A stretch of DNA of 8,113 bases from Proteobacteria bacterium UBA6920. GTDB lineage: Bacteria > Pseudomonadota > Gammaproteobacteria > SG8-11. Shown piece after piece: positions 1-5,098 of the stretch (position 1 is the stretch's first letter; the number at the start of each line of letters is the position of its first letter). The DNA is taken from the NCBI GenBank assembly GCA_002448875.1, contig DKAS01000187.1, forward strand, positions 1 through 8,113, written 5' to 3'. The position numbers were made by a program, and so were the translations under genes. The notes under the pieces are model-generated. The model had not been told where the DNA came from, made no database searches, and saw only the letters and a program-made list of their open reading frames with translations.

Positions 1-91
1 GGATGCTGGATGCCGGATGCCGGATGCCGGATGCCGGATGCCGGATGCCGGATGCCGGATGCCGGATGCCGGATGCCGGATGGCGGATGGC
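1..91. repeat. Tandem array of 13 heptamers, consensus GGATGCC
   Basis: Thirteen contiguous 7-base units run from the window edge. The first is GGATGCT, ten are exact GGATGCC, and the last two are GGATGGC. The array may extend left of the window. Because 7 is not a multiple of 3, all three forward frames read the same 21-base supercycle and would give the same seven-residue repeat (MPDAGCR). The array is also stop-free on the minus strand. I see no ribosome binding site or continuing gene, so I read it as a non-coding minisatellite rather than a protein repeat. Variant units at the ends and perfect units inside are typical of arrays homogenised by slippage or recombination. Confidence 0.93.
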
Positions 92-343
92 GGTGACTGC
101 TATCGCTGATGGCAGAATGCGAATGCATGGTGTTGGCGATCGGTTGATGCCGGACGCCGGGCGGCAATTTGCGCTGCCGTTGCACTGACTGGCGGTGGCG
201 TCGATGCCGGGAGAAGACAGTTGCGGGTGGTTAGACGGTGGCGCGGGCCAGTGTGAAACCAGGTCGCTGCAGGTAGTGCCCGGCGCCGCCGGCTGCTGTC
301 ACGCTGCATCCGGGCGTGAGTGATAAAAAGTTGATTTAAAAGG
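92..343. other. Gene-free stretch with degenerate heptamer remnants
   Basis: No open frame here has a plausible start, ribosome binding site or recognisable protein. Short GATGCCG-like pieces recur just after the array (about 146-165 and about 202-211), suggesting decayed copies of the same unit. A GC-rich imperfect inverted segment lies near 278-295. I see no tRNA, promoter pair or mobile-element end. The stretch lies downstream of the minus-strand H1-like gene and past its terminator. Confidence 0.5.
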
Positions 344-345
344 CT

Positions 346-379
346 AAAAACACGAAGGCCCACATCGCTGTGGGCCTTC
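346..379 (-). terminator. Intrinsic terminator of the H1-like gene
   Basis: A perfect 11-base inverted repeat (arms 354-364 and 369-379) closes a 4-base loop (365-368). Read on the minus strand, the GC-rich stem is followed after three bases by a run of five T (complement of 346-350), then further T-rich sequence. It begins 22 bases past the stop codon of the minus-strand H1-like gene, the right place and orientation to end that transcript. The stem is symmetric, but the plus-strand side lacks a T run, so it should act mainly on the minus strand. Confidence 0.9.
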
Positions 380-400
380 TGCCAATCTCCGTAAAGGGAG

Positions 401-625
401 TTACTTCTTCTTTACGGTTCTTTTCTTGGCTGCTTTCTTCTTCGCGGTTTTCTTCTTGGCCGCTTTTTTCTTTGTTGCTTTCTTCTTTGCTGTCTTCTTC
501 TTACCGGCGGTCTTCTTAGCCGTTACCTTCTTCTTGGCAGCGGCCTTGCGTTTCACGGTGCGCTTCTTTTTCGGAGCAGCTTCGGCAGAAGCGGCAGCAG
601 CAGCAGATTTCTTCTTTGTAGCCAT
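401..625 (-). CDS. Histone H1-like lysine/alanine-rich DNA-binding protein
   Basis: This encodes a 74-residue, extremely basic low-complexity protein: 33 Lys, 3 Arg, 21 Ala and a single Glu. An N-terminal Ala-rich segment (residues 7-18) precedes a C-terminal two-thirds made of repeated (A/T)(A/T)KKK units, best seen from about 42 to 68. This resembles the C-terminal tail of eukaryotic histone H1 and bacterial H1-like proteins (AlgP-, Hc1- or BphA-tail-like), which bind DNA non-specifically through charge and help compact the nucleoid. I infer a nucleoid-associated role. The start at 625 is chosen because GGAGGA (complement of 634-639) sits 8 bases upstream; an in-frame start at 655 lacks such a site. 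The gene is monocistronic, with its own promoter and terminator. Low-complexity composition makes homology uncertain; ribosome-linked or RNA-binding roles are possible. Confidence 0.85.
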   Translation of the reverse strand: MATKKKSAAAAASAEAAPKKKRTVKRKAAAKKKVTAKKTAGKKKTAKKKATKKKAAKKKTAKKKAAKKRTVKKK

Positions 626-660
626 TATAGTTTTCCTCCAAGTTGAGTCGTTCAAGCAAG

Positions 661-688
661 AGTATAGACGAAAGTTTTAAATAGTCCA
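661..688 (-). promoter_or_regulatory. Candidate sigma-70 promoter of the H1-like gene
   Basis: On the minus strand TATACT (complement of 661-666) is a good -10 element, preceded by 16 bases and TGGACT (complement of 683-688), a 4/6 match to the -35 consensus. Transcription would start near 654, giving a leader of about 30 bases carrying the GGAGGA ribosome binding site. The match is by eye only. Confidence 0.5.
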
Positions 689-1220
689 TTAAATTTGCAC
701 ACTTACCCATTGCATTGGAGTAAGTTGTGTGTATTAGCGGCCGCTGAATGCGCGCTCTTTAGTATTTTGGCGCTTTTTTGCCCATGAATTGTCAATTTTT
801 TTTCCAATTTGCACCGATGCGCAGGAAAAAATTCGCCGTGTAGCGCCTGTGGCATGCTGCGCAGCGCTGTTTTTTGCCTGCACCAGCCGCTGCCAGCTGT
901 CGTTGCCGCGCCGACGGTGACTGCACACAGCATTTTGCGCCGCTCAGGGCCGCTGCCGCACTGCCGAAAACAGCAAAAAAACGCTATACCGTCGTAAAAA
1001 ACGCCAAGTGTCGTCGTTGCCGCCGCGACGCGGCGAAGACGCGGGGCGCAGGGGCGTACAAGGCGCAAAAGCGCAGGCATTTTGTCGCACGAGGGGTGCT
1101 GCAAGGCCGTTGCTGGATAGTGGCTGGGTGTTTTTTCCGCCGCCGACCCGGTGCGCCACCTGTAAATCGTAAAATTCGTCCCGGCAAGCGTGCGCAAGGG
1201 GGTGCGAAGGGTGTGGTCAG
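689..1220. other. Long intergenic stretch with no supported gene
   Basis: About 530 bases separate the H1-like promoter from the prfC control region. Open frames exist on both strands (for example 874-1302 + and 703-1197 -), but their translations are Cys/Arg-rich and lack domains, and I see no ribosome binding site, so I reject them. Visible structure includes T- or A-rich runs (796-803, 974-980, 996-1001), an 11-base direct repeat GTCGTTGCCGC at 899-909 and 1013-1023, a short AATTG/CAATT inverted repeat (787-797), and a perfect 7-base inverted repeat with a one-base centre at 1021-1035. No tRNA or complete promoter-terminator pair for a small RNA could be assembled by eye. Confidence 0.5.
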
Positions 1221-1243
1221 GGCCGCTGCGGCCGATTTCGGCC
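1221..1243. repeat. Two overlapping GGCC palindromes upstream of prfC
   Basis: GGCCGC-T-GCGGCC (1221-1233) and GGCCGA-TT-TCGGCC (1230-1243) are perfect inverted repeats sharing the central GGCC. They end 7 bases before the -35 element of the prfC promoter. No T run follows on either strand, so this is not an intrinsic terminator. It could be a protein-binding site or simply GC-rich structure. Confidence 0.6.
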
Positions 1244-1250
1244 GTGAAAA

Positions 1251-1279
1251 TTGTCAGCGTCGGTGGTTTTCAGTAAACT
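1251..1279 (+). promoter_or_regulatory. Sigma-70 promoter of prfC
   Basis: TTGTCA (1251-1256, 5/6 to consensus) is followed by exactly 17 bases and TAAACT (1274-1279, 4/6 to consensus). The predicted start of transcription near 1286 leaves a leader of roughly 20 bases before the ATG at 1308, with AGGA at 1295-1298 as the ribosome binding site. Spacing and position make this the best promoter call in the window, although it is unverified. Confidence 0.65.
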
Positions 1280-1307
1280 TTCGCCCCTCACCCCAGGATT
1301 GAACAGC

Positions 1308-2888
1308 ATGCAAGAGCGAATTTCCGAACTTTCGCGGCGTCGAACCTTTGCGATCATCTCGCATCCCGACGCCGGCAAGACCACGCTGACCGAAAAACTG
1401 CTGCTGTACGGCGGTGCGATCCAGCTGGCGGGGACCGTTAAAGGGCGCAAGGCCGCGCGGCACGCTACTTCCGACTGGATGGAGCTGGAAAAAGAGCGCG
1501 GTATCTCCGTGACCACCTCGGTAATGCAGTTTCCGTATCGCGACGCGGTGATAAACCTGCTGGATACCCCGGGCCATGCCGACTTTTCCGAAGACACCTA
1601 CCGTACGCTGACCGCGGTGGACTCGGCGTTGATGGTGATAGACAGCGCCAAGGGGGTGGAAGAGCGCACCATCAAGCTGATGGAGGTCTGCCGGCTGCGG
1701 GATACGCCGATTTTGACATTTATAAACAAACTGGACCGTGAGGGCAGGGAGCCCATCGAGCTGCTGGACGAAGTGGAGCGCATCCTCAAGATCCAATGTG
1801 CGCCCGTGACCTGGCCCATAGGCATGGGCAAGCGCTTCAAGGGGGTGTTCCACCTCTACCGCAACACCGTGCATCTGTTTTCCCCCACCCATGGCGGCAA
1901 GATACAGCGCGGTGACGTGATCGAGGGTCTGGATAACCCGCGTCTGGACGAAATACTGGGCGATATGGCGGATGAGTTGCGCACGGAAATCGAACTGGTC
2001 AAGGGTGCCAGTCATGACTTCGATGCCGCCGCCTTCCTCGCCGGCAGGCAGACACCGGTGTTTTTCGGGTCGGCAATCAATAATTTCGGCATCGAAGAGC
2101 TGCTCGACACCTTCGTCGCCGAAGCGCCGCCGCCGCGGCCGCGCGACACCGATCAGCGCATCGTCCATCCGGAGGAGGAGAAGTTTACCGGGTTTGTTTT
2201 CAAGATCCAGGCGAATATGGATCCAGCGCACCGCGACCGCATTGCTTTCCTGCGGGTGTGTTCCGGCAGCTTCAACAAGGGGATGAAGGCGTTCCAGGTG
2301 CGGCTGGGCAAGGAGGTCAAGATCGCCAACGCCGTGACCTTCATGGCCAGCGACCGCGATAATGTGGAGACCGCCTATCCGGGAGACATCATCGGCATCC
2401 ACAACCATGGCACCATCGTCATCGGTGATGCCTTCACCCAGGGGGAGAAGCTGAAATTCACCGGCATTCCCAACTTCGCGCCGGAGCTGTTCCGCCGGGT
2501 GCGCCTGCGCGACCCGCTGCGGGCAAAAGCCTTGCTCAAGGGGTTGGAGCAGTTGTCGGAGGAGGGGGCGGCGCAGCTGTTCAAGCCGCTCAACAGCAAT
2601 GAACTGATCGTCGGCGCCGTCGGCGTGCTGCAGTTCGACGTCACCGCCCATCGCCTGCAGAACGAATACAACGTCGAGTGCGTGTTCGAACCGGTCAATG
2701 TGGTTGCCGCACGCTGGGTCAGCTGCAAGGACGGGAAAAAGCTCGCGGAATTTCGCAGCAAGGCGGCGGATAACCTGGCGCTGGATGCCGGCGATTCGCT
2801 GACTTACCTGGCGCCTACCCGGGTCAATCTCGATCTCACCGTGGAACGCTGGCCCGCTATCACGTTCATGGCTACCCGCGAACATTGA
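1308..2888 (+). CDS. prfC: Peptide chain release factor 3 (RF3), translational GTPase
   Basis: RF3 is the GTPase that removes RF1 or RF2 from the ribosome after peptide release and takes part in post-peptidyl-transfer quality control. The 526-residue product is close to the usual length (529 in E. coli). GTPase motifs are in order: P-loop SHPDAGKTT (18-26), switch I around RGISVTT (64-70), DTPGH (86-90), NKLD (140-143) and a GSA motif (254-256). Beta-barrel domain II and the RF3-specific C-terminal domain follow, and the protein ends in the family-typical ATREH. The start at 1308 is chosen because it has AGGA 9 bases upstream, lies downstream of the promoter, and begins like known RF3 proteins. 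A longer TTG-started frame from 1251 would begin within the -35 element. The gene appears monocistronic and intact, and converges on the DUF1566 gene. Confidence 0.98.
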   Translation: MQERISELSRRRTFAIISHPDAGKTTLTEKLLLYGGAIQLAGTVKGRKAARHATSDWMELEKERGISVTTSVMQFPYRDAVINLLDTPGHADFSEDTYRTLTAVDSALMVIDSAKGVEERTIKLMEVCRLRDTPILTFINKLDREGREPIELLDEVERILKIQCAPVTWPIGMGKRFKGVFHLYRNTVHLFSPTHGGKIQRGDVIEGLDNPRLDEILGDMADELRTEIELVKGASHDFDAAAFLAGRQTPVFFGSAINNFGIEELLDTFVAEAPPPRPRDTDQRIVHPEEEKFTGFVFKIQANMDPAHRDRIAFLRVCSGSFNKGMKAFQVRLGKEVKIANAVTFMASDRDNVETAYPGDIIGIHNHGTIVIGDAFTQGEKLKFTGIPNFAPELFRRVRLRDPLRAKALLKGLEQLSEEGAAQLFKPLNSNELIVGAVGVLQFDVTAHRLQNEYNVECVFEPVNVVAARWVSCKDGKKLAEFRSKAADNLALDAGDSLTYLAPTRVNLDLTVERWPAITFMATREH

Positions 2889-2913
2889 TGACCGGCCGGT
2901 GCCGGCTGGCGCC

Positions 2914-3960
2914 TCAAGGAAGAGCGCGCAGCAGGCGCAGGCGGGCGTGGTCGGCGGCGGGCAGGGCGTCGTTTTCGCCGTAAATGAAATTCACCACCCA
3001 CTGCCGCCGCGGATCGCGGGCCAATGGCGTGTCGCTCCAGTACGCAGCGGCGGCGTTGTCGGGGAACGCATGGTCGTCAATGGCGCTGCCGCCGCAGGGC
3101 GTTTCCATCAGGGTTTGCAGCTGCTCGATACTGGGCAGCCGCCAGCCGCCGGCACTGGCGGGCAAGCGTTCGACATAACTTCTGGCCTGCGCCAGGGAGA
3201 AAACCGCCGCCGCCCCCTGACAGTGTCCATTTTTCCACTGCTGTCCCACGCTGCAGTGGGCCCATTGCAAACCGGTGCGCTTGTCGCGCACAGTAGTTTC
3301 CGCATCTTCAACCTGAAAGCGAGAGACGCTCGCCAAGGTGGCACAAGCGGACGGCGCGAGATAGACCGGGCCGCTGACCAGGCGCGCCATGCCGGCGCTG
3401 CCCTTGGGATATGCGTAATCGAAGCCAAAGGTGAAACCGACGCCCCAGGCGCTGTTCGTGTCGCTGGCATCGATGTCGGCGGACCAGTAAAACTGCTGGC
3501 GTGTATCCGGCAGACGTGACGCCGTTGTCGTGGCGTGGTAGTCCACCAGGCTGGCCAGTTCCAGGCGGCTGGGCAGGCGCCAGTCGCTGCGACCGCATAC
3601 GCGCCGGGCATTGACGGCGGAAATGTAGTCGCCGGTGGTGCAGGGGGGCGCAGCGCACGCATCGGTCGTGGGCAGCTTGGCGCCGGCGGATTCCGGCTGC
3701 TGTCGCCAGATATAGGTGCGGGCACCGTCACGCAGGCCGCCATCACTGGTTTTCAATTCCCAGGTCAGACCACGAGCCCTGTCGACGATGCACTGAGCCG
3801 CCGGATCCGCCGGGTTATAGCCATGATTTAGAAGTGGCTTCCCCTCGCTATCGAGCGGGACCCAGGTCATTTCCGCCGCCTGCGCTGGATGAATACTATA
3901 TATATGTACCATGCCCAGACTAAGCCCGGCGATTAGTGTTGTTGTTAATCGCGGAGGCAT
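2914..3960 (-). CDS. Exported protein with two DUF1566 (Lcl C-terminal-like) repeats
   Basis: This 348-residue protein starts with a Sec-type signal peptide (hydrophobic about 6-20, likely cut after AQA at 26-28). Two related modules follow. The first (about 57-200) has GLTWE (64-68), a CGRSDWRLPS segment (122-131) and YWSAD (158-162). The second (about 222-347) has TGLQW (229-233), GGWRLPS (271-277) and YWSDT (307-311). The W-R-L-P-S core and YWS motif are hallmarks of DUF1566, the domain at the C terminus of the Legionella collagen-like adhesin Lcl, and of fibrobacter-type surface proteins. Eight cysteines are present, all after the signal peptide, suiting disulfides in an extracytoplasmic protein. 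No membrane anchor, lipobox or catalytic motif is visible, so the function is unknown; adhesion or carbohydrate binding is inference. No strong ribosome binding site precedes 3960, but later starts would destroy the signal peptide. It is divergent from gspC. Confidence 0.85.
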   Translation of the reverse strand: MPPRLTTTLIAGLSLGMVHIYSIHPAQAAEMTWVPLDSEGKPLLNHGYNPADPAAQCIVDRARGLTWELKTSDGGLRDGARTYIWRQQPESAGAKLPTTDACAAPPCTTGDYISAVNARRVCGRSDWRLPSRLELASLVDYHATTTASRLPDTRQQFYWSADIDASDTNSAWGVGFTFGFDYAYPKGSAGMARLVSGPVYLAPSACATLASVSRFQVEDAETTVRDKRTGLQWAHCSVGQQWKNGHCQGAAAVFSLAQARSYVERLPASAGGWRLPSIEQLQTLMETPCGGSAIDDHAFPDNAAAAYWSDTPLARDPRRQWVVNFIYGENDALPAADHARLRLLRALP

Positions 3961-3995
3961 GGGGAGTCATTAGGCGCTGAAGTGGTCATACCAGG

Positions 3996-4013
3996 AGTTT
4001 AAACTGTAATATA
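3996..4013 (-). promoter_or_regulatory. Weak candidate promoter/operator of the DUF1566 gene
   Basis: On the minus strand TATATT (complement of 4008-4013) could serve as a -10 element, but no recognisable -35 hexamer lies at the right distance; that position falls in the T run of the terminator upstream. A perfect palindrome AGTTTAAACT (3996-4005) sits where transcription would begin and could be an operator. Both calls are tentative. Confidence 0.25.
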
Positions 4014-4018
4014 TTTGT

Positions 4019-4068
4019 GGCTGACTGGGGGTAAAAAAATATTCCCTGAGGGAATACCGTGGTCAGCC
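4019..4068. repeat. Nested inverted repeat in the divergent intergenic region
   Basis: Outer 7-base arms GGCTGAC (4019-4025) and GTCAGCC (4062-4068) flank an inner perfect inverted repeat (4040-4056). The two are not concentric: 14 bases lie between left outer and inner arms, 5 between right ones. The block lies between the two divergent genes, just upstream of the candidate gspC promoter, so it may be a regulator-binding region as well as containing a terminator. Confidence 0.6.
4033..4056 (-). terminator. Intrinsic terminator-like hairpin pointing toward the DUF1566 gene
   Basis: TATTCCC-TGA-GGGAATA (4040-4056) is a perfect 7-base stem with a 3-base loop. On the minus strand it is followed immediately by seven T (complement of 4033-4039), the standard form of a Rho-independent terminator. 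No minus-strand gene lies just upstream, since gspC occupies the other strand. It could stop antisense transcription out of the gsp operon, insulate the DUF1566 promoter, or act as an attenuator if the DUF1566 transcript starts farther upstream. Confidence 0.65.
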
Positions 4069-4070
4069 TG

Positions 4071-4097
4071 TTGTTTAGAGAGTTAAAAGCGTAGAAT
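4071..4097 (+). promoter_or_regulatory. Candidate promoter of the gsp operon
   Basis: TAGAAT (4092-4097) matches the -10 consensus at 5/6. The nearest -35 candidate, TTGTTT (4071-4076), matches only the first three positions and has a short 15-base spacer. Such a weak -35 would fit an activator-dependent promoter, and the nested inverted repeat just upstream could be the activator site. Transcription would begin near 4104. Confidence 0.35.
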
Positions 4098-4098
4098 C

Positions 4099-4115
4099 AG
4101 CCACCTGCAGTGGCT
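4099..4115 (+). other. Hairpin in the presumed gspC leader
   Basis: AGCCAC (4099-4104) and GTGGCT (4110-4115) form a perfect 6-base stem over a CTGCA loop, followed by TTTAAATTTG. The T run is interrupted by A, so this is only a weak terminator candidate for the plus strand. It overlaps the predicted start of transcription from TAGAAT, so it matters in RNA only if the real start lies upstream. Confidence 0.4.
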
Positions 4116-4118
4116 TTA

Positions 4119-4137
4119 AATTTGTCCGGTTCAAATT
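4119..4137 (+). other. Short hairpin just upstream of the gspC start codon
   Basis: AATTTG (4119-4124) and CAAATT (4132-4137) can pair over a 7-base loop, ending 10 bases before the ATG at 4148. The bases between stem and ATG contain no Shine-Dalgarno-like run. The stem is AT-rich and marginal, so a role in translation control is only a suggestion. Confidence 0.3.
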
Positions 4138-4147
4138 GAAAACCAGA

Positions 4148-5050
4148 ATGATTGAAATTAGATCCGTAATACAGCCTTTTCTGACGCCCCAGACCCTTGA
4201 GCGCCTGCCCAAGGTGGTCAATGGCGTGCTGATTTTCATTCTGGCGGCCACTCTGGCTCATTTCACCTGGGTGCTGGTGCCCCTGCCGGTGTCCCAGGAA
4301 ACCATACCGGCGGTACAGAAAAGCCCCGCTCGCGCCGCCGCCCCGGTTCGCTCGGCGCGGGTGGGCGATATGCATCTTTTTGGCAAACCACCGGAAATTC
4401 CGGTCAATGCGCCGGTCGCCCAGGTCGAGGTGCCGGTCACCCGCCTGAATCTCACCCTGATGGGCGTTTTAGCCTCCAATTCTCCCCTGGCCAAGGCCAT
4501 TATTTCCGATTCCTCCGGTGAAGAGAATTTTTACTCCATCGGCGACCAGGTGCCTGGCGGCGCGGTGCTGCAGGAAATCCATGCGGATCACGTGATGTTG
4601 ATGAGAAACAACAAACTCGAGGCCTTGAAACTGCCCGATGAGACCGATGCCAATGTAAACTATGTGCCACCGCCGATGCCGGTGGCGCCGGCGGCGATGG
4701 GGGGCGGCAATACGAATACCGCCCTGATGTCCACCGGTTCCATCCTCAAGGACTGGCAGCAGAAACTGGACAGCGACCCGCAGAGCCTGATGAACCTGGT
4801 GCGGGCCGAACCGGTCAATCGCGGCGGCAAACTGGTCGGGTACCGGGTGATGCCGGGGCGCGACCGGCATTTGCTGCAGAAATTCGGTTTACGCGCCGGG
4901 GATATCGTGATGGAAGTCAACAGCGTCCCCCTGGACAATCCGCTGAAAGGGTTGGAAGTGTTGAACAACCTGAAAGCGGCGACGCAGGTGACGCTGGGTG
5001 TGGAACGCAATGGCAATCGCGAAACCATGGTGTTCCAGGTCGAGCAATAA
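4148..5050 (+). CDS. gspC: Type II secretion system inner-membrane connector GspC
   Basis: GspC is a bitopic inner-membrane protein that links the inner-membrane platform (with GspL and GspM) to the periplasmic N0 domain of the secretin GspD and helps select substrates. The 300-residue product has the family layout: a short cytoplasmic N terminus, one membrane helix at about 24-44, a Pro/Ala-rich periplasmic linker, the homology region at about 72-163 (containing the LFG motif, TRLNLTLMGVL and IGDQVPGG), a Gly/Pro/Ala-rich spacer, and a C-terminal PDZ domain at about 213-299 with LRAGDIVMEVN. The ATG at 4148 is preferred; an in-frame TTG at 4136 would add four residues. Neither has a clear ribosome binding site. 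It is the first gene of the gsp operon, 48 bases ahead of gspD. Confidence 0.95.
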   Translation: MIEIRSVIQPFLTPQTLERLPKVVNGVLIFILAATLAHFTWVLVPLPVSQETIPAVQKSPARAAAPVRSARVGDMHLFGKPPEIPVNAPVAQVEVPVTRLNLTLMGVLASNSPLAKAIISDSSGEENFYSIGDQVPGGAVLQEIHADHVMLMRNNKLEALKLPDETDANVNYVPPPMPVAPAAMGGGNTNTALMSTGSILKDWQQKLDSDPQSLMNLVRAEPVNRGGKLVGYRVMPGRDRHLLQKFGLRAGDIVMEVNSVPLDNPLKGLEVLNNLKAATQVTLGVERNGNRETMVFQVEQ

Positions 5051-5087
5051 AGCAAAACAAGCATAAGCGGCAACTAAGCACAGGTGG

Positions 5088-5092
5088 AAGGA
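5088..5092 (+). promoter_or_regulatory. Ribosome binding site deciding the gspD start
   Basis: AAGGA lies 6 bases before the ATG at 5099. An in-frame GTG at 5084 would put this site inside the coding region and has no equivalent site ahead of it, so the ATG at 5099 is the better start. Confidence 0.75.
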
Positions 5093-5098
5093 AAGCAG

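Noticed and set aside
1..91. CRISPR array or REP-like element
   Set aside because: Units are contiguous without spacers, so it is not CRISPR. Similarity to the GCCGGATG core of enterobacterial REP sequences is short, and the needed hairpin structure is absent.
3..188. Plus-strand open frame through the heptamer array (61 residues)
   Set aside because: Most of it is the translation of the tandem repeat, there is no ribosome binding site visible, and the remaining sequence shows no protein-like features.
100..363. Minus-strand open frame of 87 residues
   Set aside because: It begins inside the terminator hairpin of the H1-like gene, lacks a ribosome binding site, and its composition is typical of random GC-rich sequence.
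971..1035. Possible minus-strand terminators from two A runs and the 1021-1035 inverted repeat
   Set aside because: The stem is about 20 bases away from the nearest T run on the minus strand, and no minus-strand gene upstream would need it.
1105..1137. Possible plus-strand terminator before the T run near 1130
   Set aside because: Only a 3-base GCC/GGC stem can be drawn ahead of the T run, which is too weak.
703..1302. Open frames 703-1197 (-) and 874-1302 (+) in the long intergenic stretch
   Set aside because: Their translations are rich in Cys and Arg with no domain or signal. The plus-strand frame overlaps the prfC promoter. No ribosome binding sites were seen.
1254..2885. Minus-strand open frame of 543 residues opposite prfC
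   Set aside because: It is the antisense shadow of a confident RF3 gene in high-GC DNA; the His/Gln/Arg-rich translation has no domain logic.
2889..2913. Possible bidirectional terminator between prfC and the DUF1566 gene
   Set aside because: CCGGC/GCCGG (2892-2905) can form a 5-base stem, but there is no T run on either strand, so an intrinsic terminator is not supported.
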